The translations under genes and the position numbers were made by a program. Shown piece by piece: positions 11,030-22,610 of a DNA stretch of 64,000 bases (position 1 is the first letter of the stretch; each line of letters opens with the position of its first letter). Under the pieces are notes generated by a model. The model saw only the letters and a program-made list of their open reading frames with translations, searched no databases and was not told where the DNA came from. This DNA is from Henricia sp. BOLD:AAB3569. Lineage: Eukaryota; Echinodermata; Asteroidea; Spinulosida; Echinasteridae. The stretch spans positions 1 through 64,000 of the forward strand of contig JBBELK010000949.1 of NCBI GenBank assembly GCA_037783545.1, given 5' to 3'.

Positions 11030-11335
11030 GTACGTGCTCTTGCAACTACTGGCAACCGAAAAATACCAGTTGCCGCGAGTTGCTCATGTTCTACTCTCTA
11101 GTAGTATCCAGTTGAAGTCAGTTTTGTCGATGTACGCCCAGTTGCAACTAGTTGCTTCCAGTTGCAAGGTCATTCTACCCGAGTTGCCGTGTGAATGTGC
11201 TCACTATGCAAATGTAGACCTGGCTGGATGCTCCCAGTTGTCGCCAGTTGCGCAACTGATCAGTTGCTGTTGGTGTGTGCACTATGCACACATCGACAGC
11301 AACTGATCAGTTAAGTTGCTTCTAGTTGCATCATG
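11030..11335. repeat. GTTGC-rich segment with nested palindrome
   Basis: About fifteen copies of GTTGC or GCAAC motifs are spread over 300 bp. Positions 11258-11308 form a hairpin: GATCAGTTGCTGT pairs with ACAGCAACTGATC and GTGTGC with GCACAC inside. It is probably a degenerate foldback element. Confidence 0.55.
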
Positions 11336-11402
11336 GGCACCTTTGTTTGGTGGAATTATGCTTGATGTAGTTTTTGTCCATGATGACTATGATCCTACCT
11401 AC

Positions 11403-11729
11403 CTGTATTGCAGACGACTCCCACATCCTCTGCATGTGTACAGTCATTCTCACCCCAACCATCAAACGGACAATCGTCAAGATTAGATTCATCACCAGTG
11501 CAGGCCACGTCATCCATCCATAGAAGGTCCAAGCCTACTCCATAGAATGCTAAAGGCTTGATCTCAACCAGCCCATAGAATCCAAGTTGTCGGCAAACCA
11601 CCTCGCCGTTGGCTTGCCTGTCCCATCCATCATCGCAGACGGTACCCCAACGCCCGTCGTGGTAGATCTCAATGCGGCCTTCATGTGGGCCAGCGGGACC
11701 CTGCGCAAGTCGGACGGTGCCCTCTTCAA
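11403..11729 (-). CDS. SRCR domain D24 exon (last recognisable intact)
   Basis: A 327-nt, phase 1-1 exon encoding [54 protein letters not shown] and CTHAEDVGVVC, with six cysteines and intact acidic positions. The acceptor is TTTTTTCAG. The donor is GTAGGT, so at least one more exon must follow at lower coordinates. Candidates there are only the decayed SRCR exon at 8.4 kb and the phase-1 candidate exon at 4.57-4.81 kb. Confidence 0.91.
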
Positions 11730-12628
11730 CTGAAAAAAGTTGCAATGCGAATTTCAATAAAAGTTTCTCCTGATGAGAATTCACAAAGAATGATTTCCCC
11801 AAATACAACTTTCTAAAGTATTTAACCCTCCTCTGAGCCACCTACTTCGAACTTAACAGGAATGCAGGGGCCCGGGGGCGTGGCATGTGAATGTTTGTCC
11901 ACACAAAGAAATACACTGTTTGTAATCTAGTATTCACTCTGAACGATTGTACAATTCATTCACTGCAAATCGCTGCCCAGCCAGCTTAACTTAAAATGAT
12001 TGTTTCATTTTCTCAGTGGGTTAAAATTTGTACACGAACCAATGGAAGCAGACATTTAACCCACAATTGTGGGACATTTATTAACCAGTTAACACTGGGA
12101 TTATTTCAAACATTGCTGTATGTAGGCACAGGTTTATTTTTAGTTGAAAACTTATTAACTATGTGCAGTAAAGTCTTGTTATATCAATGCACTGTCATTG
12201 TACAGTTTTGTTATAAACTATTTTGGCCATTCCCCTCGGAAATTCCTGTGGTGAGGGAGCTTTTGTTCTAGCCAGCATTGTGCATCTAGGAACATCAACC
12301 CTTGTGAAAAATCCGTTCAGACGTCGACGGTGCCCCAACTTGACCTGGGCCAAAATTCCACGGTGCTGCCTACTGCAGAATTCTCTGCTCGACGCCAAAA
12401 TTCTGGTGTGTGTTTCTAAAATGACATGGACATGCCCCAAACAGCACCCTCTTTCAGCGAGTTTCAGCAAAGAAATGCCGCCTTTAAATCATGGGGCATT
12501 AAAATGAATATTGGTAAAGTCTTTCTGAACAAGTAATCCTTCATGTGCAGCAAAGTTATTTAGCATTTCAAGACCATTTACCCTAAACTTTCTTTTTCAA
12601 GACAACGGGTAATAACTCGGAACCTTAC

Positions 12629-12949
12629 ATGGTCGGCAGATGACTCCAACATCTTCTGAGTGGCCACAGTCCACTTCACCCGACGCTGCAACGCTGCATT
12701 CAGCCAGCTTTATCTCTGATCCCACACAATCAACCTGATCTAAGAAAACGGGACCAGATCCCCCTCCAAAGAATGCCTCTATCTTGACTTCAACCGCGCC
12801 CGGGAATCCGAGTTGGCGACAGGCTACTTCAGCGTCGTCTAAGTCAAACTCATCATCGCATACGGTGCCCCACTGATTGTTGTCAAAGACCTCCAATCGA
12901 CCCTCCTGTACTGTGGCTCCATTGCGCAGACGAAGTTCCCCTTGAGTAG
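12629..12949 (-). CDS. SRCR domain D23 exon
   Basis: A 321-nt, phase 1-1 exon encoding LRLRNGAT, GRLEVFDNN, WGTVCDDEFD, CRQLGF, PVFLDQVDCVG, LAEC and CGHSEDVGVIC, with six cysteines. The GWG segment is replaced by VAASG. The acceptor is TCTTCATAG and the donor GTAAGG. It is separated from D22 by 2.1 kb containing two mobile elements and a repeat-family copy. Confidence 0.9.
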
Positions 12950-13297
12950 CTATGAAGAAATGCACAAACAACAATTATACTATGCAAAATAAAAATAGTA
13001 ATATTTATGATGAACATATTAATCACTCGAGTTCAGTTGAATTGTTTTTTTTGTCAGTCATAATTTTATATAATCGTAGTATTGTTACCATGTACTGATT
13101 AAAAATAAAATTCACTGCCTGTAATAAGCACTTAACCCTCCAAATACACTGCACATAAAACTAAACAGGGACTCATAGGGGAGACCCTGGAAGCTATTTT
13201 TCTGTCGGGCCGTTATGCGCAGGGTACACGAATGCATGGGGCTTGGCTGATGGCCTAGATTTCCCAGGATTGACCAGACGGGTGCGTAAAGTCAACA

Positions 13298-13613
13298 TTA
13301 ACCACTTGATGCCGGAGGACGTGTAAACACGCCAAGATTTCCCTATCGGTGTAACGGAGGACTAGTAAACACGTCTAGAAGAAATTCATTTTTTTACTGC
13401 GTTTAACGTCTACAATTGCAGTAATTTCCGAGAGAAATGGCCAAAAAAGTTTATAAACAAAGCGACATTATGGTGCACAACGACGGTGCATCGATACAAC
13501 AACAATACTTCACCGCACATGGTTAATGAGTTCAGCCCACCATGCTTCAACTAAAAATAAACCTGTGCCTAGGTACAGCAATGATTGAAATAATCCCGGC
13601 GTTAACTGGTTAA
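13298..13613. mobile_element. MITE with TTAACCA...GCCGG termini
   Basis: The 316-bp element has imperfect termini TTAACCACTTGATGCCGG and TTAACCAGTTAACGCCGG (inverted). TTAA ends suggest a TTAA target, as used by piggyBac-type elements. No coding capacity. Confidence 0.6.
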
Positions 13614-13629
13614 AAAGTATACAAGATCC

Positions 13630-14390
13630 AACATGAGGGTTTAATTGAGGATTATGTGGAGTTTGAGCGGAATTGGCTCAAATTTCAAAAACATGCCTTC
13701 CAGGGGCGAGATTGGAGGAAAACAAAAATTCCTGAAGGGGCATGGCTTCCTTGGGGGAGGGGGCAGGGAGAGACGTAGAGACCACAAAGACTTCAACGTT
13801 TGGGATCGTTTTAAACACAACCATCGTGCAAATTGCAATGTCAACAACATTTTAACCATTTTAAACGTGGATAATATTAAAAAGAATCTAGGCAACATCG
13901 TAAAATCGGTATGTTGCCCGTTTGCCGCATCGCGCCAGCCGTGCGCTGAACATGTGCACACATCACACACTACACGCAACGCACGACCGTTGCCAGTTTA
14001 CAATGCAGGCAAAAATTGCACTTGCTTAGAGATTAGACTCGTACACGTCTGCTTCACTACTCGTTCAAGTTTTGGTCTGCCCGCTGAGCGGCACAGTACA
14101 TACATGTATATGGTACAGCGCTGTATGTCATGGCGTGGCGACTAGACTTGCACAAGTTTGCTTCGCAAAATTACTGAATCAATAGAGGGCGCTCGTTAAA
14201 ATAAGATGGGCCGCTGGAAGGGCAAAAAAGTGGAAAATAAAATGTGAATCGTGGAGCACACAACGAAAAAGCAGAAATTCGCTAAAATTAAATCAGAGAT
14301 TTCACAATGAAAAACAGAAAACTCTCAAGTCCGGATGTGTTGGTAAAATTCCGGAAATCCGGAGAAATCCGGACAAATCTTACCCCTGCC
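13630..14390. repeat. Interspersed repeat family R1, copy 1
   Basis: Shared blocks include GCGAGATTGGAGGAAAACAA, GATTAGACTCGTACACGTC and GAGGGCGCTCGTTAAAA. Other copies lie near 17.0-17.3 plus 17.77-17.93 kb, 60.62-61.33 kb and 61.86-62.54 kb. A plus-strand frame of 166 codons inside it is not shared by the copies. Confidence 0.6.
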
Positions 14391-14634
14391 TTCTGAAAGC
14401 ATGTAGGCCTACCTATCTTTGTTACATGTATACTAATACAGCTTTTTTCCCAAGGTAACTTCATTAGTACTATATACATGTACTTGAAGTGGACTTGTGA
14501 GCATCAGCTTGATGAAGATAATTCTTTGAAAGATTGGAAGCCAGTATTTGTTAAAAGAACAAGAGTAAAAGAGTGATATATGACAGAACTTTCTAAACAA
14601 TTATAGTCTTCTGCACTTTGATCTGATTGACTAT

Positions 14635-14993
14635 TAAAGGTAGAACACATGACTGATAAACTGTTACAAAGAGTGTTATATCCACTCGTGATTAAAAGCC
14701 ATGTTGATAAACCTGCAGTGTAGACATTTCAGCCATATAAAGGCAGCAATACTTCAGAAACCTTAAATATCCATTTATAGCTTTTGTTTTAAATTGAACA
14801 GTAAAAAAGTCCTATGCAAAATACTTTTTAGAAAGCTACCTTCAGTTGCTAATTTCTCACACAAAATACCATTTTGAACTGAAATAAAATCATGTGGTGT
14901 TTGGTTCAATTGCTATGAACTCTTTTAGTAAGGTTATTCTTGTCTACTCATGAAAACGAGGTCACTTCAAATAATGTACTGTACCTTTAAGGG
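14635..14993. mobile_element. MITE-like repeat with TTAAAGGTA ends
   Basis: Ends TTAAAGGTAGA and GTACCTTTAA form an inverted repeat. The interior matches 797-1125. It is about 360 bp and non-coding. Confidence 0.55.
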
Positions 14994-15064
14994 TAGCCAA
15001 CTAAACACTTATAGCCCTTCAATGCAACCTTCTAAATCTAGAAAAATGGTCCCATAAAACTCAC

Positions 15065-15403
15065 CCAATTTGCAGCGGACACCTGCATCCTCGCCATGGT
15101 TGCAGTTGGTGACTTCCCAACCAGCGAATTCACAATACTTCAGAGACTGTTCCAAGCCCGTGCATGCTACATCATCCATGTGTATTGGGTCGAGACCTTG
15201 CCCAAACCCAGCGCCCACAACGGCCTCTGTAGCCTCCAGGAAACCCAGCTGTTTGCAGACCACGTTGGCATCGGTCAGGCCCCAGTAATCGTCACACACC
15301 GTGCCCCAGCGGTTGTTGTGGTAGATCTCAACACGTCCTTCACCTTCTGTAGAACCATCGACGAGACGAACAGTGCCCTCGATTTGATCACTTGGTGCAA
15401 TTT
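15065..15403 (-). CDS. SRCR domain D22 exon
   Basis: A 339-nt, phase 1-1 exon encoding [54 protein letters not shown] and [11 protein letters not shown], with six cysteines. The acceptor is TTTTTCCAG; the donor is GTGAGT. A foldback element of about 420 bp lies 185 bp upstream of the acceptor, in the intron towards D21. Confidence 0.91.
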
Positions 15404-15588
15404 CTGGAAAAACCAAGAGGTGAAAAAGGTTAAAAGTGACAATCCACTACAAATGGGCTGTTTGAGTTATATACAGTTTCAGAAAGAACAATGTCTAAGC
15501 TTGAAAATGATGCTTGTGTTAAGTGCATACGATATTCAGAAGTGGAGTTACGGTTCACTCAATCTGGCCATGTCTGAATATACAAATG

Positions 15589-16011
15589 AGTCTTTCCACG
15601 GGAGAGGGGGCATTTTAATAGGCAACACTGACCATATTTTCCAGAAAATACCTTTGTCTGGTCTCAAAATAAAAGAAATAAATTTCAGTTGTTCTGAAGA
15701 GACAACTTAGGCCAAAAGAGAGTGACAACATGCCTTTCTAAAAACCCTGTGTACAAATTTCTAATATACGCTCGTAACCGGGACGGCCTAGAATGTAACA
15801 AGTGTCCGTCTCGGTTACGAGCGTATATTGGAAATTTGTACACAAGGTTTTTAGAAAGGCATGTTGTCACACTATTTGTAACCCTTTTGGGGGCTAAGTT
15901 ATCTTTTTAGAACAACTGAAACTTATTTCTTTTATTTTGAGACCAGACAAAGGTATTTCCTCGAAAATATGGTCTGTGTTGCCAAAATGCCCCCTTTACT
16001 GTGGAAAGACT
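15589..16011. mobile_element. Foldback element, about 423 bp, arms near 200 nt
   Basis: AGTCTTTCCAC and GTGGAAAGACT form the ends. The arms pair through AATATACGCTCGTAACCG and CGGTTACGAGCGTATATT near the centre. It is the most complete member of the family also seen at 4856 and 8764. Confidence 0.75.
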
Positions 16012-16276
16012 TAAATGTTAAACCTTCGTTTAAAGTCAAAAGACCCAAAATTAAGCTCATTTAAAATATCAAAATATAACTCTCCATAGCAACCACCATG
16101 TTACTAATAAGTTACAACCATTAAATTTCACACAAACATTGCTTAGACCTGAAGTGAGGATTGATTGCATCGGTCCAAACGATGTTAAATGGAAGTAATT
16201 ATGCTCATTCACGACGCAGTATGCACTATTATACTAAGTGGGTTTCCGAGGACAAGCTATGAATTCATAGTGCGGC

Positions 16277-16346
16277 ACAGGCAGTACTCGAACCCACAAC
16301 CTCCTGTATACTAGGCAGACATCTTAACCACTAGACCACCAAGCAT
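16277..16346 (-). repeat. tRNA-like repeat
   Basis: On the minus strand TGGTGGTCTAGTGGTTAAGA gives an A box and GGGTTCGAGTAC a B box, in the order and spacing of a tRNA-derived SINE head. No full cloverleaf was drawn. Confidence 0.55.
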
Positions 16347-16615
16347 GCCGATGGCGAATGGCAGGTTCGATGGTCTTACAGCTGACGACTGTAATTGACA
16401 TAAATAAAGGAATTATTGCATTGGTCCAAATGATGTTAAGTGGAAAAGTTCAGACCTTATTTCAACATCGCAACAAAATTCAAACAAATTGACAGATTGA
16501 CAAAATAGTCAAGTTTGCCAACTTTACGGCCAGTTTGTTGTTGTGGATGGTCACAAATAGTGAACATGTAGTGAATGAAATTAATAGCGACTGTGGGAAA
16601 CCAAGCGCTACTCAC

Positions 16616-16951
16616 CATCAGTGCAAGTAATGGCAACATCTTCGCCATGCTCACAATTTCCAACCCCAATCCCAGGGAACAAGCACCGATTCAGTCGATC
16701 TTCGTCCCCTAAGCAATCCACGTCGTCCATGTGTATGGGCAAGGCGGCGCCTCCAGGACCAAATGTACTCTCAGCACCTGTGTGGACCTGATCTGCTCGG
16801 GCAAAGCCCAACTGGCGACATACAACATCCGCGTCTTGATACCCAAAGTTGTCATCACAAACCGTGCCCCAGACACCATCATACATGACCTCTACACGAC
16901 CTGACAAGGGTGTTGAGCCCTCGCCAGATAGACGAACTTCCAGACTGTCCT
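16616..16951 (-). CDS. SRCR domain D21 exon
   Basis: A 336-nt, phase 1-1 exon encoding [54 protein letters not shown] and CEHGEDVAITC, with six cysteines. A slightly longer loop (STFGPGGAAL) precedes the middle motif. The acceptor follows a T-rich tract and ACAG; the donor is GTGAGT. The HMDD motif is shared with D22, its neighbour, so the two probably arose by local duplication. Confidence 0.91.
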
Positions 16952-17289
16952 CTGTAAAAAAATATTTTGAAATGAATACAAATTTTAAAGTCTACAGCAT
17001 CTTTGGGCTAATTTTGCCCAAACTAAAAGCTCCCGATGCGCCCTACGGCAAGAAATGAACGCCAAGGCGCCCCCCGCAGGATAGCCACGGTACCCTTGCC
17101 GTATGCATCGTGCGCAAGGATCGCCCTGGCCGCCACGGCTAAATGCCCCATACATCACACACACACACACGCACGGCAGCTATCAGTTTGCGATGCAGCA
17201 TGCAGGCAAAGATGGCGCTTGCTTAGGGGTTAGACTTGTACAAGTCTCTTTAGACATTCGTTGCAGTTACCGCATGGCACCACTGCACA

Positions 17290-17940
17290 TTAAAGGGCCC
17301 CTGAAATGCTCAATAACTTTATGCACAGTTTTTGCTGCATATGAAGGATTACTTGTGTAGAAAGACGATACTACTGTTCATTTTGATGCCCCATCAATAA
17401 AAAGTGGCATTTTTCAGCAGAAAAGCAAAGAAAAAACAAAACTTCAAACTGGAATTGTGGAAAAATGCTGCAGTTTCCAGCCTTAGTTTTTTCATGCATG
17501 GTTTGCAACAGGCAACATGTAAAACAAACCTAAACTGTCATGGGTTACAAAAGTTTCAGCACGTTGGGGAAAATTGTGAAAACGTTTGTGCACAGTTGAA
17601 TGAGATTTTCCTGTGTTTTCCTAATGTGACATCACCACTTTGCTCATGCATATGTAAATTTTCATTAGCATAAAAATTAAAAACCTTGATTTTAACCCCC
17701 AAAACAACTTCCAAGTAGGGTTTATATGATTGTATATTAATGGACAAGTTCCATAGCACAGATTTCATTGAAATTAATGAATCAATTGAGGGCGCTCTGT
17801 TTATGCTCGGTAAACAAAATATGGCCTGTTGGTAGGGCAAAAAACGTAAAATAAAATATGAAGCGCAAAACAAAAAAGTGAAAAATAAATTCTGGGATGC
17901 TCAACAAAAAAGCATCCTCTTGCAACAGTGCCCCTTTAAA
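17290..17940. mobile_element. DNA-transposon-like repeat with TTAAAGGG ends
   Basis: TTAAAGGGCCCCTG at the left and an inverted GTGCCCCTTTAA at the right bound about 650 bp. The middle (17500-17780) matches 60.27-60.48 kb. The right end holds an R1-family block (GAGGGCGCTC). It is a nested or composite repeat. Confidence 0.5.
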
Positions 17941-18630
17941 GCACTCCCTAACTCCTGCGTACAGTGGCCCTGTTGAAAAAGGCCCCATTTGGCGATGGGA
18001 CTAGCGACAGAAATCTTGTCGCCTCTGCTGGACCAATCAGGATGCTTGCAGTGCATTATGCAGTACGATTGCAGGCATTCAAATGTAACGCGCGTAGATT
18101 GTAAACACCGTGCATGCATGTGATACAATACTCGGTAATGCTGGCCGTTGTCCGCGTCGGCGATTGGCTGCTATTTAAAGAATACTGGGGAATCCGTTCC
18201 ATTACATTCGTCAGCATGCATCCCTGTTATTAATTTGAAAAACTGCGGAGTAAATAAAGTTCGTCGTTTGAAAGTTTGGTAGGAATGGGACAGTCATAAG
18301 GAACGGAACCCAATACAATTTCTGGAAAGTATAGAAATCATTTCTTTTCGGCATAACATGACTGAATTGATTAAATTACATCAAAATGACTCGGGCGTGA
18401 GTTGGCTCAAGACAACAGCCGGCTCGCTCCACATATTTGCGTGTATTTCCTCAGGGTATTGTCACGTCGCTTTGCAGAGTGGAAATTCCCTGAGATCTCA
18501 GGATGCAAAAAAGCGGAAATCTGCTAAAAATCAGAAATTTCACACCCCTATAGTTCAAACAAAATCCTTTTCCTAGAAAATTCTGAATAAGGTCCTTATT
18601 CAGCCATACAGTTACAGGCCGAGCACTTAC

Positions 18631-18954
18631 CAGACAGACAGGCAACCCCGACATCTTCTGGATGGGAGCAGTCATGCACACCCCAGCCATCAAAGGGACA
18701 ATCCTCCAGCCTAGTCTCATTGCCACGACACATCAGGTTATCCATCCAGATTGGGTCAGCTCCTTCACCGTAGAATGCTTGTGGTTTGAATGAGGCTGCA
18801 CCGGGGTAGCCAAGAACACGGCACACGACGCGGGCATTGTTGATGGTCCAACTATCGTCACAGACTGTACCACGTTGATCGTCGTGGAGAACCTCCAATC
18901 GACCCTCCCACGGATTCTCACCGTCAACTACATGTAGTGCGACCGTCTGTTGAC
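18631..18954 (-). CDS. SRCR domain D20 exon
   Basis: A 324-nt, phase 1-1 exon encoding LHVVDGEN, GRLEVLHDD, RGTVCDDSWT, CRVLGY, PIWMDNLMCRG, LEDCPFDGWG and CSHPEDVGVAC, with six cysteines. The first Trp of the core is Arg and LDD is MDN. The segment PWEGR resembles D1 and the CPFDGWG segment matches D24, suggesting that D1, D20 and D24 belong to one subfamily. The acceptor is AACTTCAG and the donor GTAAGT. Confidence 0.9.
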
Positions 18955-19524
18955 CTGAAGTTTTTGTTGGGGAAAAGTTGGGTTTGAGGAATTAGGCCAA
19001 TAAAAATTAAACTAAATCTCTGCCTGTTTAATGCCACTGTGACACCAGTGTTTGTAACTGATAACTACCCAGTCATTAAAATGTTTATTAGTACAAAGGA
19101 CTCCTCTAAAGTACCCAAGGCACTGTAGCTCGTAAGCCTGAAGAAACCTGTGAAGAGAAGACGATGAAGAATTGCTGAGTCTTAGAGGTGGGAGAAAAAC
19201 CCCCTACACAATTCTGCATAGGGGGAAACCCACAAAATCAAGCAGGGACCGAGAACCCAATACTGACCTCGATGAGATTCTAACCAGGGCCACAGAGGTG
19301 GTAGGCAGGGAAAGTACAACTATGCCAACCTGATTCTCCCATTTAACCCTTTAGAAACCATACATTTGTGTGTTTACTCAGCTAAATGCCAAGAGTTATG
19401 CCATGACAATGGGATATCGCTGGTTCCCAACAAGAAAATGTTCACATTCGATAAAAAAAATGTATAAATCAATAGCCAATCCCAATCGGTGAGGAACAAA
19501 TACTGTGATTCCTGACCACCAGTT

Positions 19525-19596
19525 GGCTTCATAGCTCAGGTGGCTGGGCGTCTGCATGTTAAGCAGAAGGTCCGTGGTTCGAATCCCGGTGGAGCC
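19525..19596 (+). tRNA. tRNA-like sequence, anticodon GTT, probably a pseudogene
   Basis: Seventy-two nt fold as a tRNA: acceptor GGCTTCA/TGGAGCC (one wobble pair), D arm GCTC/GGGC, perfect anticodon stem TCTGC/GCAGA with loop ATGTTAA (GTT, Asn), variable loop AGGTC, and T loop TTCGAAT. The T stem (CGTGG/CCCGG) has two mismatches, and there is no standard Asn-tRNA sequence. TTTT follows within 10 bp. A related decayed copy lies at 2492-2566, so this is more likely a tRNA-derived repeat than a working gene. Confidence 0.5.
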
Positions 19597-19659
19597 AAGT
19601 TGCTTTTCACTGCATCCATTTGTCCACATTTGTATTAAATCTTTTGATTTCTGACGTAC

Positions 19660-19977
19660 CTGTACAGATCACCCCAGCATCTTCGCCGTGGTTGCAGTTA
19701 CTCTCCCCAAAAACAACATTTGGGCAGTCCCGCAGTCTCGATTCCTGCCCTGTGCATTGCAAGTCATCCAGGAAGATCCTACCAGTGCCTTGCCCGAAGC
19801 CTGAGTCCGTGACAGCCTGGGTTGCACTGCCCAAACCCAGCTGCCTGCACACTATCCCAGCTTCTGTAAAATCCCACTCATCGTCGCAGACGGTTCCCCA
19901 TTCACTCTCAGAGTAGATTTCCACTCGGCCTTGGTTGGCGTTCTCACCACCAACGAGGCGAACTTGGAGGTCAGGTT
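19660..19977 (-). CDS. SRCR domain D19 exon
   Basis: A 318-nt, phase 1-1 exon encoding VRLVGGEN, GRVEIYSES, WGTVCDDEWD, CRQLGL, RIFLDDLQCTG, LRDC and [11 protein letters not shown], with six cysteines. The acceptor is TTTTCAG and the donor GTACGT. The position of the usual GWG is VFG. A tRNA-like repeat ends 63 bp from the donor, and the 103-bp minisatellite lies in the intron on the acceptor side. Confidence 0.91.
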
Positions 19978-20343
19978 CTGAAAACATGCAATTAAACAAA
20001 ATGTTTTTCCCAACCTGCAAATGTTTATGTCCAAACCTACAAGAGGTGCCTTGGATGGTACAGGTGTAATGCTATCACCGTGTATCACTACATGTATCTC
20101 AATGTTTAGGTGGAAGGTATACTTCACACCTACAGGTTCAGTTTTTTAAACCTGTTATATGAAAAAAAACATACCTTTATGAGTGCTGAATTACGTCCAG
20201 GATTCAAATGAGCAAGTGGCTTTTGTATAGAGTTCAAAATTATGCAAATTACATTCTAACCGAATGAATAAGGAGGCTGATAGGCGTAGCATATGTTATT
20301 GGTTATTCATGATCATGTAGCAAAGCTGACTGAACTAGCTTCC

Positions 20344-21687
20344 ATAAGAACCGCTGATGAGGCAGGGTGCACCACTCTGCCTGAAGTGCTCCCTGAGAAC
20401 CTGCACTAGGGCTGTTTGAGAGACACGGGGCTCCAGAGGCCAATTCATCATAAGAACTGATGAGGCAGGGTGCACCACTCTGCCTGAAGTGCTCCCTGAG
20501 AACCTGCACTAGGGCTGTTTGAGAGACACGGGACTCCAGAGGCCAATTCATCATAAGAACCGCTGAGGCAGGGTGCACCACTCTGCCTGAAGTGCTCCCT
20601 GAGAACCTGCACTAGGGCGGTTTGAGAGACACGGGGCTCCAGAGGCCAATTCATCATAAGAACTGCTGAGGCAGGGTGCACCACTCTGCCTGAAGTGCTC
20701 CCTCAGAACCTGCACTAGGGCTGTTGGAGAGACACGGGGCTCCAGAGGCCAATTCATCATAAGAACTGCTGAGGCAGGGTGCACCACTCTGCCTGAAGTG
20801 CTCCCTGAGAACCTGCACTAGGGCTGTTGGAGAGACACGGGGCTCCAGAGGCCAATTCATCATAAGAACCGCTGAGGCAGGGTGCACCACTCTGCCTGAA
20901 GTGCTCCCTCAGAACCTGCACTAGGGCTGTTTGAGAGACACGGGGCTCCAGAGGCCAATTCATCATAAGAACTGCTGAGGCAGGGTGCACCACTCTGCCT
21001 GAAGTGCTCCCTGAGAACCTGCACTAGGGCTGTTGGAGAGACACGGGGCTCCAGAGGCCAATTCATCATAAGAACCGCTGAGGCAGGGTGCACCACTCTG
21101 CCTGAAGTGCTCCCTCAGAACCTGCACTAGGGCGGTTTGAGAGACACGGGGCTCCAGAGGCCAATTCATCATAAGAACTGCTGAGGCAGGGTGCACCACT
21201 CTGCCTGAAGTGCTCCCTGAGAACCTGCACTAGGGCTGTTTGAGAGACACAGGGCTCCAGAGGCCAATTCATCATAAGAACTGCTGAGGCAGGGTGCACC
21301 ACTCTGCCTGAAGTGCTCCCTGAGAACCTGCACTAGGGCTGTTGGAGAGACACGGGGCTCCAGAGGCCAATTCATCATAAGAACCGCTGAGGCAGGGTGC
21401 ATCACTCTGCCTGAAGTGCTCCCTGAGAACCTGCACTAGGGCTGTTTGAGAGACACGGGGCTCCAGAGGCCAATTCATCATAAGAACCGCTGAGGCAGGG
21501 TGCACCACTCTGCCTGAAGTGCTCCCTGAGAACCTGCACTAGGGCTGTTTGAGAGACACGGGGCTCCAGAGGCCAATTCATCATAAGAACTGCTGAGGCA
21601 GGGTGCACCACTCTGCCTGAAGTGCTCCCTGAGAACCTGCACTAGGGCTGTTGGAGAGACACGGGGCTCCAGAGGCCAATTCATCGG
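20344..21687. repeat. Minisatellite, 103-bp unit, about 13 copies
   Basis: The unit contains a hairpin (AGGCAG ... CTGCCT) and GAGACACGGGGCTCCAGAGG. Copies differ at a few fixed positions (CTGAG/CTCAG, TTTGAG/TTGGAG, AACTG/AACCG). The first units carry an extra GAT. The array lies in the intron between D18 and D19. Confidence 0.93.
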
Positions 21688-21732
21688 ACACAAGTTTAAA
21701 GGTAGTCTACATGTTTGGTAATAGACATTTAT

Positions 21733-21995
21733 CATGGTGCGTCCATCTTTGTCTTGTTCCCCACGTACGTGTCAAGTACGATCAGTGCATCTGCACTACA
21801 GCGCGATAGTGCGTGTATCTCCCGTTGAGAATCACTGTCCATGCTGCACACTCTCTTGATCGCGCAACGCCTGTGCACACAATGAACAATTTCAAAACAG
21901 GACCAAACTATTTTTCTGCAAGCCTCGCTTTTGTTAAGTTCATTTTAATAGGAGAAAAGGGAAGATGGCCGCACCGTGCTAAAGGTCTATTACCC
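21733..21995. repeat. Interspersed repeat, second copy at 63.47 kb
   Basis: GCGTCCATCTTTGTCTTGTTCC and AAGGGAAGATGGCCGCAC bound a CpG-containing repeat. The copy at 63470-63975 is interrupted by a younger element. Confidence 0.6.
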
Positions 21996-22472
21996 TCCAA
22001 AAAATGTCTGAATTATTATCTAAAAATTTAATTGTTATCAAGATGGTAATGGTAGTAATCATCCTGTGAAATTATTTCGTCTGAAGTGCCCCCATTAATG
22101 ACAAAAATAACAAAACTATCTGAATCTCCAAAGATTTCATTCAGGTTTTCTGAAGTATGACTGCATCTATGTGGCTGACATTACTACAAGGTAGTTTTCT
22201 CAACATAGGCTTTCAATTGCCAGTGGAAATCCTTCTGTTTTTAACATTTTACCAATCATGTTATCTACCTTTAATCAGGCTGAATACCCAATTTTCTGGG
22301 AGCCTTCAGCTACAGGATTCTCCCAGAAGCAGGAAATGTGGGAATCACTTTGTTCAAACCTGGGCAAAGATCAGTCGTAAAAGCGATTCGAAAGTTATTG
22401 GTCGATCGGTGCTTTGTTTTCCCACAAGTTGACTGTATTCAACAAACTTCTGTTTTTAGTACATTTGCTGAC

Positions 22473-22610
22473 CTTGATTCAGCCTGCATACAACGCCTGC
22501 ATCCTCCGTGTGTTCACAGTCACTCTCTCCCCAATCTGATTTGGAACAGTCACCTATGTTGTCTTCTGTGCCGTCACAATTGACTTCATCAAGGAGAATT
22601 GAACCGTCCC
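22473..22610 (-). CDS. SRCR domain D18, second-half exon
   Basis: A 138-nt exon completes D18: SILLDEVNCDG, IGDCSKSDWG and CEHTEDAGVVC, with the last four cysteines. The acceptor is GTTTTAAAG and the donor GTCAGC. The joined reading across the 336-nt intron is G-Q-G-D-G-S-I, which fits the family pattern. The second half of D16 has the same length and entry point. Confidence 0.86.

Noticed and set aside
13645..14145. Plus-strand frame of 166 codons.
   Set aside because: It lies in repeat family R1, is not conserved as coding in the other copies, and shows no recognisable domain.
15096..15710. Plus-strand frame of 204 codons overlapping D22.
   Set aside because: It is the antisense of a clear SRCR exon; the minus strand has the motifs, cysteines and splice sites.
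20303..21735. Thirteen nearly identical 78-residue minus-strand frames.
   Set aside because: They are the same frame repeated in each 103-bp minisatellite unit; the period is not a multiple of three, so no long protein results.
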